From Letharia columbiana (Eukaryota > Ascomycota > Lecanoromycetes > Lecanorales > Parmeliaceae), in contig NW_023501150.1 in the NCBI RefSeq assembly GCF_014066305.1, forward strand, positions 110,001 to 167,619: DNA of 57,619 nt, written 5' to 3'. Below the pieces are notes generated by a model. That model did no database searches, was not told the DNA's origin, and was given only the letters and a program-made list of their open reading frames with translations. Within the stretch, counting starts at the first letter, position 1. Every line of letters starts with the position of its first letter. Position numbers and translations under genes: made by a program. Below, one piece after another: positions 11,081-22,140 of the stretch.

Positions 11081-11605
11081 GAGTCGTTTGATGGATGGGT
11101 TGGGGTTGGGATGTTCGCTGCTGCGGGATGAGGTGATGTGATGTGAAATGAAAGCTTCCTGGAGGCTTGTGCTCTTGGTGCGATTTGAGTTTTCGTGGTT
11201 CTGGAGGTGGTGTGGTGGCGTGTTGGGAGGGAGGGGTGGCGGGGAGATTGGTGGGGGTTCTGGTCGGGTGTAGACAGTGCGAGATTGTTAACAGAAAGTA
11301 GGGTTTGCTGGTGAGCGGTATCGGGTTTCTCTACACGCGGAAGGACTGTGCGGTCTCGGTCTTGCAATCGCGTGGGCCCTGTCCTTGTACTCGGTTTCTT
11401 GGATTGGACATGACGTTTCCGGTTGTCATATCTCCATGTACATTACATATATATATTCTCGCCGTGTCCCGCCAATGCCGACGCTTTCAATCTTTGTCCA
11501 TATCCCGTGAAACTCCCTACCATCGCTTCGTCCAGATCATGACCGGAAACTATTTCATGCTTTTTGCTCCCATCATTCCTCCTCTCGGCGCAGGACCGAA
11601 GTGGC

Positions 11606-12217
11606 CTAGATAAAAGTCCATTTGACCGTCGTGGGCGCCTTGTTGGCTTTCCCATCTGCCATGCCATCAGCTTCCGCTCCGCACCTCGAGGAAATCAATC
11701 TTCTTTGGGAACAAGGCGTTCACTTACTCGGCGACAACGCCTCCAATCCTGCCGTCGTCAGCTGGATGTTGTCCCCGGCGCAGGTCGTGCATTCCCCGAT
11801 CACGATCGCTTCGATCGTCTTCTTCGTGCTCGGGTTCGTGACGTTGATGGGTGCGTCGCAGGGGGACTCGCTGGCGGGAGTTAGTCGCCGCCGCTTGGGT
11901 GGGAAAGACAAGCGGCCCGGTGGGGTGGGTAGGGTGTGGCGGACTCACTCGGGCGGGTTGTAGAAGGAGGCGGGGATGCTGGCGTAGATGGACGTCTGGT
12001 TGCCGGGATTGCAGTATGCGGCCGCGGGGTCCTTGAGTGCGGTTACTGTTTTTTTTTTCTGTCGTCAGCTAATTTTCTCGGTCGGGTGGGAGTGGAGAAT
12101 GAATGGCTCACGTGTCCCGGTGAAGTTTCCAGGATGGTCGCACCCGTCGGTGCCGGGGTTGCAGGCATGGATGGTAACGATGGCGAGGGCGAAGATGGTC
12201 AGGCTGGAGATATACAT
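11606..12217 (-). CDS. Small secreted double-psi beta-barrel (RlpA/barwin-like) protein
   Basis: Four minus-strand exons (12217-12112, 12045-11949, 11870-11728, 11655-11606) splice in frame to 131 aa; introns are 66, 78 and 72 bp. The protein starts with a signal peptide (MYISSLTIFALAIVTIHA). The C-terminal half carries the double-psi beta-barrel signature: an alanine/isoleucine strand (EAIVIGECTTCAGDNIQL) followed by LTTAGLEALSP and a final VKW strand. This resembles expansin/cerato-platanin-like and RlpA-like secreted fungal proteins. It has Cys pairs but no catalytic domain. Likely role is binding or loosening of polysaccharide, or an effector (inference). The last exon encodes only 16 residues and is supported by phase and by completing the barrel. 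Confidence 0.82.
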
Positions 12218-13336
12218 GGCGGCGACGGTTTAATTAAGGCTTTGGTTTGCACTCCGGTCAGGTCGGTTTGCAAGATTGAATGTCTAGCCAGCGGGGGACC
12301 TCGGGCACTATTTAAAGACAGCAGTTTAGAGCTCGTTCCTTGTTTTTCCCCCCGGTCATTGTCAGCGTGTCAGGATCTTGACTTGGCGTCAATGATTTGG
12401 CCGCTAAATCGCTTTTGCGGTTAGTCGGGTAGCCTTAGTACCTGCTTCCCGCGAAAGGCGAAACGAATCCATCCATAGCAAAGCGCAGAGCCGCAGTTGT
12501 CTCGCTGGCTTCAATTGTTTGATGATCTTTATTTGGGATCGCACAGACGGGCTACAGTAGAGAGGATGGAGCGGTTGAGATAAGATAATACTGGCGTATG
12601 GGTGGCCTGTGTGCTTTCATTATAGAACAAGGAGGTGGCACTGAGCTCCGGATCTGTTGTGTTCTTCTGAGAATACAACATGTTGAGTTGCTTGAAGGGA
12701 GAAGCGCGATTAAGAGATGAAAAGGAATGCAGACTTACTGTGGGAAATCGCTTATTGAGTAAAGTAAGGATGGTATACAATGGATGTTGAATAGGAGCTA
12801 TGTGGGATTGATAGAAGAAAATAATGAAGAAATGGCTAAGCAATGTATATAGGAGTTTTACTTGTTACGAAGGTAGTAACGAAGTAGATTTCGATATTGG
12901 AGACGATAAAGTCATTAATAATCTATTCTTGTCAGCGGCAAGCCTTCCGGACCTTAGTGCATACGCTAATACACGCGCCACAACGGCACGGGTGACTGCG
13001 CCAACGTTCGGACCCCGTTCTCCAAGTCCAAACACATCTTGGGAGAGAAGTAAATTCTCCGCCTTTTCAGTGCAACACAAGATCGACAAGGTCAACATAC
13101 AGGTACTGCTCGGCTTGGCTCAAACCAGAGCTGGCCACCCTTGACCATTGGATGACTGCATTATGGACATCAGCGCTCTTCATTGACTGTCTGCAAAATT
13201 ACGAACCACAACAGTATCGCAGCAATCAGAAAACGGTCGGGCTGCTTCAATCACCGTAACAAGCGCTTGCTTTCTACAAAGGTTGGCCATAGACTACCAT
13301 GTCTGTGAGCGTGGATGGCTCGAAGAAAGATCAGTA
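12218..13336. other. Intergenic, no gene supported
   Basis: Short unrelated open frames occur (for example at 12824-13144 plus), but none has recognisable domain content or splice support. Confidence 0.4.
12307..12316 (-). promoter_or_regulatory. TATA-like element of the DPBB gene
   Basis: On the minus strand TTTAAATAG lies about 90 bp upstream of the ATG at 12217. Assigned by motif and spacing only. Confidence 0.35.
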
Positions 13337-13570
13337 ATCGTGTCTACCCCCATTTGCGCCCATTTTAAATCCGATAAATCCGACATAGATAGCTACCACT
13401 ACCACGGCTACCACTATCATAGCTATCACTATTACTTATTCAAATAGCCTACTACCATAGTCTTTTATAATGGCTAATGCTACGGTACTATAGTCGCCGT
13501 CTATAGGCTTGATATAGTAGACGTTGGAATTATCGGATTTAAAATGGGCGCAAATGGGGGTAGACACGAT
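13337..13570. mobile_element. 234-bp MITE with 41-bp perfect inverted repeats
   Basis: The arms at 13337-13377 and 13530-13570 are exact reverse complements over 41 bp (outer end ATCGTGTCTACCCCCATTTG). TA dinucleotides flank both ends (13335-13336 and 13571-13572), the target duplication expected for Tc1/mariner/Fot-type transposases. The interior holds short CTACCACTA/CTATCACTA repeats and no transposase, so it is a non-autonomous element. Confidence 0.85.
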
Positions 13571-13837
13571 TAGCCTCTCATTGCTACCGCCAGAGCTGCT
13601 GCGTACCGTATCCGCAGCACCTCCGCCGAAGCATTTCAAGTCTTTCCAACGAGAGATTGGGATGCGACTACGGTGGAGCACTTCCAATCCACCTCCGCCA
13701 GAATTAGCGTAAAGTCCAAAATGCGCTTGGAATAAATCGTCTACCCACCCTTCTTTGCCACCAAAGCGCTGTGTATTCACCGGACGATCCACTATCATTG
13801 CTTTCCCAGGGCTTTTGGTCGAGAAGATCGTACTCAT
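13436..13837 (-). CDS. Uncharacterised ORF whose 3' end lies in the MITE
   Basis: A 133-aa frame starts with ATG at 13837. Its first ~88 residues look coding (for example QRFGGKEGWVDDLFQAHFG and a Gly-rich GGGGLEVLHRSRIPISRW). The last ~45 residues and the stop are read from the inverted repeat and interior of the MITE. I recognise no family. Either it is a gene truncated by the insertion, with element sequence now supplying its tail, or a chance frame. No signal peptide is visible. Confidence 0.3.
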   Translation of the reverse strand: MSTIFSTKSPGKAMIVDRPVNTQRFGGKEGWVDDLFQAHFGLYANSGGGGLEVLHRSRIPISRWKDLKCFGGGAADTVRSSSGGSNERLIVSTPICAHFKSDNSNVYYIKPIDGDYSTVALAIIKDYGSRLFE

Positions 13838-15043
13838 GCTTTGTTAGAAAATGTCACTTTTTGAGCATGTTGCCGTCCGTGAAGACGTTTTCTTTCTCGG
13901 ATAGGCTATTCCATGCGGTCGTGAGGGCTGAGTAGCAGGGAGGCTGCAGGTAAGACCTCTACTGGATATTTGAGTTGGCGGAACCTGAGGCCCCAGGTTA
14001 CTGTATGCGGGGTTGTCTCTGCACGCTTTGTATAAGACCAGAATGGCCTGCCGAAACTGGTGGATACTGGGGTCAAGATTCAAGAATGGGAACAAACTGC
14101 TACAAACTGCTTTCCTCCTCGAACCGCCAGCACAAAAGGTCCTACGTCTGGAATACAGCCTTGACTCGTATTCATAGGGAGGCTTTAGTGGATTCTTCAG
14201 CACCCACAAAATATCGAGTTCGGGGTTAGATAGCGGGAGGCTAGTCAAAATGGACGGAGAGTGCTCAGAAAACATCCGGACAATTGACGCCGGACTGGGG
14301 AAGTTGACTTAAATGAATACTGTAGTGGATATGGGCTCACTGACAGAAGTGATGCGGAAGGTAAGAGTGGATCCCTCACCCAGAGCAGTGAATTGACTGT
14401 TGACGGACTCACTGATGCCTTTAAATACTGACCGTCAACTTGACCTGATGTTGTAGAGAAGGTCTGTTGTTGCACCTTTCTCCCGTGGGCGATGGCCGTT
14501 CTGGGGCCGGGCCGGGCCTATACGGTGTAGTGTCCAGACTATAAGAACCGTCTTCTTGTCCATTCTGACTTCTCCTGTCCTCTTTGATTCCCTACATATA
14601 TAAAAATAGCAGCTTCTCTCTTTTCGATGTTGGTGGTATACTGTTGCTGGGAGCCCTTGAAGATCGTATCTTCTTTACGGGCTTCTCTCGCGCTGTCATG
14701 ACATGCTTGTTTTCAAACAACACCTCTGCACCAACAATCTAGTGTTGAGATCGGAGCTTCCACCAATGGTGAGGGAGAATTTCGTTGTTGTTGTTTTCAT
14801 TCACTTCTGTCCAACACAGCGTCGTCCCCCAACTGTTTACCCGTTGACACAGCATTCTTGCGTTTCTCTAGTATTTAAATTCCACTCTTCCTCACCATCG
14901 TTCACTCCTGCATACTTCAACTCCGCTTGATACTATCATAGCACTTAGGATTGTAGACACTGACTCCTCTTGAACCTTCCATAGGATTTTACTCTCGTTA
15001 CCGCAGTACACAACAGTTCACTATTGTCTCATCACTGCCAACC
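13838..15043. other. Long upstream region of the 980-aa protein gene
   Basis: A minus-strand frame at 13844-14275 has no recognisable domain. A TATA-like stretch (CATATATAAAAATAG) near 14594 and pyrimidine-rich sequence toward 15043 suggest a promoter with a long 5' leader for the downstream gene. No other feature is seen. Confidence 0.35.
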
Positions 15044-18000
15044 ATGGCTGCTCCTCAGCACTTGAAGCTGAGAGTATCTGAGAACAACGGACTACCATGG
15101 ACTCAACATCCTGATTACGTCGAGGTATGCCGTACCATCAGCCGGTCTGGAGACCCAACATCATATAGTCAGTACAATACCCGTTACCACCAAAGACTTA
15201 GGACTGACCGTGCTCTAGGTCCACCGCATCACCACGGATCTTCGCTAACGGATCGAACCCAATTCTCCGTAGGGTAAGTCATGACATATCATCAGGATGA
15301 CAGGACAGCCTGGCTAATGTTTGAAAGACTTGCTGGATTCAATGTGAACAACCTGCCAGAGGTAAGCAAATCCCATACATGCTTCAGAACCTTGCTTACA
15401 TCTCTGTAGGTATTCTACCACCTCTGGCCCAGCAAGGAGTGGTGGGACCATGCGAAGAGCGCGAAGCCACCCCAGAAAATCGACGCAAACGGCAACTTGA
15501 TGTTCGAACGAACGCCAAGGGACTGGGCACCTCGGCCGCTGCTGGACTTCCCAATCTTAAAGAACCTTGATACGGTAAGACTCCTTTCCAGAAAGACCCT
15601 CTGGCTCCTTTACCAACACGTTCTAGATAAGCTCAGAGGTCCCAGCATGGTTCATTGAACTGTTGATGAGAATGGATGGGAGGCTCGACTGGAAGGACAT
15701 CCTGATGAGGATCAAATACCCTGGAGGAAGACGTGAGGATGAGAAGATCTTCCGGAACACGCTCCAGCAGAGGATGGGGAGAGCGCGGGAGAGGTTTTCA
15801 ATGGTCTCCTGGAGGGACACTGCTGGGATTAGTAACGCTGTCCGGGACCGTGTTCTCAGTGGGCTTACCCCAGCTCAACTCGCTGCGAGGGGCGGACTTG
15901 GAACCACGAGAGGAATCACTCCTGGCTCTAGAGATAGCCAAGGAAGAGTGATTCCAGTCCCTGGTAGGAGGGCTCGGGGAACTGCCAACGCTGGAACCAC
16001 GGCCTCTCAAATACAGCAGCCACAGGTTCAGACTGCACACGCGGGTCCTTTGAACGCACCTTTGCGACAAAATTACCCAAACACAGATGCAGGTTCCGCT
16101 ACTGTCATCTTGGCGCAAAACCAACCATCGAGATCCCAGGATGGTTCCAGAAGCGACCAGCCAAACGTGCAGTCAAATTCTGCTACCCATCCCTCAGCAT
16201 CATCTGTATTCTTCCCAAATCGCCGACGAAGCGCGGATACAAAACCTACGATGGTCGATCCCCAAGAGTACCATTCCTCGACGTCGTACGCCGCGCACAC
16301 ATCTCCTCAACCCTACTCATCTAGAGCCTCAAACGCTGGTCCTTCGTATAAAGCGACTCTTCCGATCATGGGAGGTCGGAAGGCTTCCAATGCTGCGGAA
16401 GGGGTGACCCAACACAAACAGCCATCAGCAGCACAGGTGGCAGATGAATATACGCAACATGTTCCAAACAATACGCCGTATGCTGAAGCCACCGCCAACC
16501 AGTACTCTCAACATCGCGAAAAACATGCAGGTTCTTTGTCTGGCAATTATATCCAGACAGTGACCTCCCACGTGGGAGCCTCAACAGGTCAGCAGAACAT
16601 CCGGCTAGTGCCCTACTCATCCTCTAGTGAGGGGAGTGATGGGGTCGATGAGAAGGATCGTGATGAAGACGAAGAAGATAAAGAGAACGACGAGGGTTAT
16701 GGGGATGCTGAAGATGACGTGGAAATGCCCTTGGCCGAAGAAGACCCCAGGATGAAAAAGTTGACAGCCAATGAGCGCCGCGAACTGGAAAGATACCTGG
16801 AGCAAGACCGTATCCGAACGCAGATGTGCTTGGATGGGAGGATGTCCTTGATTGAGCTTATGTCAGTCATGCAAAGCAATGAGGCTGAGCTCAAGTCGGG
16901 TCTAAAGAGAGCGAGAGGGGACATCAGTGACGATGATGAAGTGGAGGAGATGCATAATCGGAGAGCAAAGCGGACGAAGAGAGGAGTTGCTGCTGTATCA
17001 GGCAATCAACCGCTTTCGGAGACTCACCGACCTACCTATAGCGGCTTTGACGAACCGCAACCTGGACCTTCGGGAGAATACCATCGCCAAGGCGCCTTGG
17101 CAAACACATACCGTCGTCCTACTACTCGCCCTATCGGATCAGCCGTTCAGAGGCTACACAATGATCGCTTAAGACGTCCTGCTCCGAAGGCCACGCACAA
17201 AAAGACTACTCCTTACTACCCTCAGCCAGACATGGTTACAGGTGATGAGGAGTACAATATATACAATTTTCAGATAGACTCTCAACAACCACAGCAGCCT
17301 TCTCAGCAACGTAATGGCTTGGGCGATGGGATCTTTCATTCTGATGTTGAACAACCGCGACCCGGTCTTCAACCTTACCAGTCCCAGCAGGAAATTGACA
17401 TGGGAAACGCAAACACTTACACGAACACTGGAGAGCTTCAACCTCGGCCCTCGTCACGTCGTCAGCGTCAGGCAGGTAGCGAGAGATTCAGCTCAGTCCT
17501 GAACTCCACCGTTGAAGAAATCTCAGGTGATGCGCCAGCCCACGTCCCAGACAATGCTCTGGAAGGCTACAACTCGCACGACTGTGGGGACCAGTCGAAT
17601 CCCGTGGAGTCAGCTCGCATCGACGCGTATACAGCGCCTCGGCGAGCCTATCAGCAACCTACCGCGAGCACTGTCCGGGACGATCCGTTCTTTAGCGACG
17701 AGTTGTTCAATGGGATGCTGGATGGTCGGCCCGACGCTAATCACGTCGGAAGCATGTACACTCGCGCTCAGCAGCGAGAAATCGACAACTACTACCAGCG
17801 ACTGATGGCACCACGTGCTGGGGTCGAGAACGAGAGCGGCACTCCAGAGGATGTCATGCCGCCGCCACCGCGATTCAGAGAGGAAGAGCTCCAAACCGTC
17901 TTCGTGGCTGACTTACTGGACCCGCATAGTCGACCTCAAGCAGCGCAGGCTCATATACCTTACAACGTTCCCGTTGATCCCGTGCAAGGTGGTAACGCCC

Positions 18001-18140
18001 CGCCGGTTGCACAGACCCCGCCGGATGATAGTCTGGTCGTTGGCAATATTACAAGCTGGGATCCCGCGTGGTCGGCATTCGGCAATGACCATGACGCGGG
18101 GCCGCTCCTGCGAGGCCATTATCCGGATGAGTACCCTTGA
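15044..18140 (+). CDS. 980-aa Gln/Ser-rich, acidic, probably nuclear protein of unknown function
   Basis: Exons 15044-15273, 15328-15361, 15410-15574 and 15627-18140 join in frame; introns are 54, 48 and 52 bp. The N-terminal ~190 residues look globular and conserved in style (VFYHLWPSKEWWDHAKS, VPAWFIELLMRMDGRLDWKD, RNTLQQRMGRARERFSMVSW). The rest is mostly disordered and rich in Q, S, P, R and N. A strongly acidic segment (DEKDRDEDEEDKENDEG) lies near 16,650-16,720. A basic cluster RRAKRTKRG near 16,965 is a plausible nuclear localisation signal. I recognise no named domain. A chromatin- or transcription-linked role is only a guess from composition. A possible extra first intron from 15125 was tested and runs into a stop, so a continuous first exon is preferred. 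Confidence 0.75.
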
Positions 18141-19362
18141 GGGTCTCGTCCTCGCCATCGCTCACAATGGTTCATATGGTCGTTTTCGCAATATCGCGCA
18201 GCAGTACCTTTTGGGAATAATAGCGGCGTCAGAGGGGTCTTGAAAATTGTTTTCTTATTTGGCATTCGCGACTCGGAGCGTTTTCAACACCCAGCTATTC
18301 AGCATCCTTTGAAGCATCCTTCAGCGCTGGCTACGTTGTGGGTTGCGAGAAATGGGGAAGAACATCAGAGACGAGAGTTTGACGGGGAATGGGAGATAAC
18401 GGGATATTAACTGCAGGCTATTATACGGTGGAGTGGAGTAACATTGGGGTGGAAATTTGAAGGGTAGTCCTGTAAAGCAGGACGGGGTCAGTGCTGGTGG
18501 TTTTCACAGCCATAATGGTGGCGGTGATGCTGTGACTTGAGAGCTAGACGTTCTTCCTGTACACACTTAGGGCTTGAGGGAAATTCAACCTGTCATACCG
18601 AATTCAACTTCTTTTGATGGCCCTTCAATCTGTTTCGTTCCATTCTTGCTTGCCATTCGTGGTGGTCTTTGCCTACTATGTCGCTATGGCGGAGCAGAAA
18701 TGAATTTTTTCATAACAGCGCGGGATTGCTGTTGAAGCTTCATCGTTAGACCCATCTACAGTCTACCGAGCTAGAAAGAGAGATTCGGTTCTTGTAGTCC
18801 AAGACAGATGTGAGTGGTCTTATTGTCGTCTACTTTTTGGTATTGCTATTGGAAATGCCGCCGATAGCGCTTGTCAGTAGCTTGATGCCGTACTCGACTA
18901 TTCTTTCAACGTTTTCTTGCATCCAGCATGGCTGTCAACCTTCGGGGTACAGGTGGCTCAGAGCAGGGAAGTGGGTAGCTGGGACCTCGAGCGGGCTTTC
19001 AGCGACGGGAAAGGTGCAGGGAATCATGCAAGGCTTTTCTTTTACTAAAACTGGTGAGATCGTGAGTGGCCTGCAAACAAAGTCAGTGCTTTCTGGGTGC
19101 TCCTCGCGCGTGGTATCTGGATATGGCCGTTGCCCTCAAAAATGTTACAGGACCTATAATTTTTTAAAATGATTGACGTGTGTTCGGTCATTAATTTGAT
19201 GTCTTCGGTAGTGTCTTGAAGGGTGCTCGCGACATGGGTTAGAGCATAGCAACACCTTGGTATGAGATATAACAGGGTTTTATGATCGGTCACTGAAGGG
19301 CCAACAGTCATTTTTGCATTGTCAGGCACATATCCCTACATCCTGTCGCCGCAACATCCACA
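18141..19362. other. Intergenic, no gene supported
   Basis: An open plus-strand frame near 18810-19172 begins with a non-ATG codon and shows no domain. Nothing else stands out. Confidence 0.4.
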
Positions 19363-19893
19363 TCATCTCGCACTATCTACACTGCCTCCCCCACCATACC
19401 TATCAGATTTACCCAAAGAGATCACAATCCGCTCATCCTTCGCATACGTCGCCCAGCCCCCTTTGTATATCGGGAAAGTCGTCCGCAGACAACACCGATT
19501 CAGTGTGTTCGCTCTGGTGCTGATGCCGGGCCAGGACGCGGCCACCGTGGAGCTAGCAGCAAGGAGTTCCACTCTGACTGTGCAACTGCTGAATGTCGAC
19601 TCCACAGGCAGCTTGAAAGGGTCGTCGTCGCCCTGGTTGTGGAATGCGCCGGTAGCGGGGAAGCGGGGGAGCTGGCGGATTGCACAAGTGCAGTCGGAGT
19701 ATTTCGGTCGGCGGGAGAATGGGTTGAGGAGGTCGATGCAGTGGAGATTGTCGTTGGAGGTTGAGGTGAGGTTGGTTGGTTGTGTGATTGATTGGTTGGG
19801 GGTGAGGCTTGGCAATTGGATTGTTGGGGAGGAGAAAGCGATGGGGGCGAGTATCGCGGATAGTGAAAGAAAGAGGTAAGTATTGAATAACAT
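19363..19893 (-). CDS. Small secreted protein, fungal secreted-domain family
   Basis: An uninterrupted 176-aa frame starts with ATG at 19893. It has a signal peptide (MLFNTYLFLSLSAILAPIAF) and then a single domain with spaced cysteines: HCIDLLN, a Cys-containing helix (YSDCTCAIRQLP), FKLPVESTFSSCTVRVELL, SWPGISTRANTL, and a closing GGWATYAKDERIVISL. The order (C-helix with LP, a hydrophobic strand with CxVxV, SWxxI, Cys, GGW, IxISL) matches the domain repeated in the gene at 36,684 and the gene at 42,037. No catalytic residues are apparent. Likely an extracellular effector or wall protein of unknown role. Confidence 0.78.
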   Translation of the reverse strand: MLFNTYLFLSLSAILAPIAFSSPTIQLPSLTPNQSITQPTNLTSTSNDNLHCIDLLNPFSRRPKYSDCTCAIRQLPRFPATGAFHNQGDDDPFKLPVESTFSSCTVRVELLAASSTVAASWPGISTRANTLNRCCLRTTFPIYKGGWATYAKDERIVISLGKSDRYGGGGSVDSAR

Positions 19894-20883
19894 TCTTTCC
19901 CCGCGAAGAAAGGGCGTGCGTGCATCAGAGGTGACTGATGGCTCTCGGGTTCCTCATGTCCCTTAGAAGCAACGAGATGAGATCCACTTCTCTCGCAATG
20001 ATAGTGCAGAAAGTCTTTCGTGGCGGCTGTCCAGTCCCCGTGGGGAAGAAACGACACCAACGAATCGTTAGTCGTTTCATCGTGTCACAGGATCTTCGTC
20101 AAACAGCGTACCTACAAGCGCACCTGGAATACGCGCGATGTTGTCGCATAGCAGGGTCGGGGCAAAATTCCTCCGACACACGTGTTCGATCCGCACAAGA
20201 CTTATAGTAGGGCGAGTTCGTCGGTCAGTAATTTATGAGACTGATCTCGAGTCAGTGCTTGAGGTCTTTTGTTGGGCTTGCGGCACGCCCGCATTCGGCT
20301 TGTCCTTCGATCCTTATCCACCGCACTCTTTTCGATCTTAGGCTCTAGCTCTGGACAGCGAAGACTGTCGCTTCAATGCAAGAGCTTTCTGAGGATCAAA
20401 TGATGTACGCTTGTTCGGCCTCTTGCATTATCCTCGGGCCGTGATTGTCACGTCCAGAGTATGCGCCGCAACGATGTTTCGTGTTCTCCCATACTCATCT
20501 CCCTGGTAGAATAGGAAAGTAAAGCATCATCTTAATTCCCAGTCAAGGCTCCCGTACTCCGTTGCTGGCCCATGTCTTGGCAAAATGGTTGTAACATCTT
20601 GGCAGAACCCCACAATGTTACATCATTGAAACGTCATAAGTTCCGACTCACGAGAATCGATATCAAAATGTCGAAGGACGTGGGTATTCCTTACTATTCT
20701 CCCGTCGATTAGTCACTTCCGACCCTCAAATCATACCTTTCTTCCTTGGTCAGCAACTCCTTCCAGCAGCTACACAGACAGGACGTAACAATCACGAAGT
20801 AGGTTCCGTGTCCGTGTGTATACCACGACGTGACTTCGGTAAGTAAGGTAAACCTTATATGGAGAGTATGCGGTTCAGACCAG
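19894..20883. other. Intergenic region
   Basis: No gene recognised. A strong splice-donor-like GTAAGTAAG occurs near 20839 and could belong to an unplaced upstream exon of the next gene. Confidence 0.35.
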
Positions 20884-21865
20884 ATGCCGTTAAGCAGCAT
20901 CGATACGAGAAGTTCTGCGCTCTCGAACACAAAACCGGGACCATCTCCCACGCTATAACCGCCGAAGCATCGTCGAATTCCGCCTCCAAATACATCTCCT
21001 CCACGTCCGCAAAGAGCTTCCCACCGGCTTGCTGGGTACATGTGTGCAAGATTACACTGAAGCAGCTGACTACTTGTGGCGAAACAACACATGGCGGTTC
21101 TCGAACGGCGACTACTGGAGAGGCGTGTACCGCTTCCTCCTGACGATCGGACCACGAGCAAGAAGCCGCATCCAAAGTCTGGACGTTCTGGCACCTTCCG
21201 CGTGGCGACTGGATCCGTACGGTCATGCGGACAGACGGCTCAAGAACCACCCGAAGATGCACAGGGCTAAGATATGGCACGATGACCGGCCACTTGGCCT
21301 TGATCGTCGCGATCAAGTCTTTGCGCTGTTGATGGAAGAAAAGTCCCTTCACAGCCTGAATCGCCTCGTTCCAGCTCAGTTCAAGCTGGATAAACTTAGT
21401 GAGGATGATTGCTGCTGGCCAGGATTCGTTCCGCTTGATTTCCTGCCGAGAATTATAATCCAGATCGAAGCTGGAGCAAGGGTAGACGACATGAGCCTTG
21501 GATACATTCACGGCCACGGCTGGGAGTCGGTCTGTCTACCAGACAGAGAATTTTTGACGCAAATGCAAGGCGGGTATCTGGTTTCGAGGGAAGTAGCTGC
21601 CGGCGAGTCTGAGAGCCAAATTTCCATTCTCGAGTACTTAAGTGGGATGAGTCTTCTCTTCGAAGAACAAGGGTTTTCGATGCATGCTAATGGCGGAAGG
21701 GTGAAGATCTCTGGGAAGAAAATCAAGATGGAGAGAGCGCTCGAGGGTTTTGGCCGGTGTATGATTACCAAACACGAAAGATCCTGCACGTGTCGGTTCT
21801 GGTACTCCAATTCTCCTGAGAGATTCAGGAGGTTCGTATTACAAAAAACTTGTGGATGTACATGA
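20884..21865 (+). pseudogene. F-box/DUF7730-like protein gene, probably frameshifted near its start
   Basis: From 20894 to the stop at 21865 one frame stays open and encodes IREVLRSRTQNRD, FRLQIHLLHVRKELPTGLL, DYTEAADYLWRNNTWRF and IGPRARSRIQSL. This is the typical pattern of a large fungal family (LP..R..I helix, then TC...EA...LW..N.W.F). That frame has no ATG before its conserved part. An ATG at 20884 opens the neighbouring frame as MPLSSID, which is what the N-terminal helix should look like, and runs straight into IREVL if one base is shifted. A one-base indel, or a missed upstream exon, explains this. Function is unknown; the family is thought to serve in protein recognition. Confidence 0.6.
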
Positions 21866-22140
21866 GCAGATACTGTTAGGCTGGTTAAGTCAGTTTGGTG
21901 AATGAAGTGGTTGACTGACAGAGTGTAGGGAAGAGGAGGCTCTTCGTAAGACTTACCACGATAAACGGGCCACCTTAGCGTATCCTCTATACCTAAGTGG
22001 ACTAGCGCACAGGACGCGCGCCTTGGCGCTAGAAACCGCAACACTCCTTTCTTTCACTGCACATATGTGAAGAGGACTCTCCTTTGTTACCTCGTGTTGA
22101 GCCATCTTTAAATTCAGCTTTTGAGCGCGTCGCCGCCAGT

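Larger units (their letters stand above)
10321..11605. other. Low-complexity intergenic region
   Basis: This contains the CCCT microsatellite and the G-rich tract listed separately. Long proline-rich and glycine-rich frames occur on both strands but look like by-products of the simple repeats. No gene is called. Confidence 0.5.

Noticed and set aside
10936..11367. Proline-rich minus-strand frame
   Set aside because: It reads through the G-rich tract, has no signal peptide and shows no domain.
15125..15222. Possible first intron in the 980-aa gene
   Set aside because: Splicing there leads directly to a TAA in the only phase that fits, whereas reading through keeps the frame into the next exon.
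20855..21517. 220-aa minus-strand frame
   Set aside because: Antisense shadow of the F-box/DUF7730-like sequence with conserved motifs on the plus strand.
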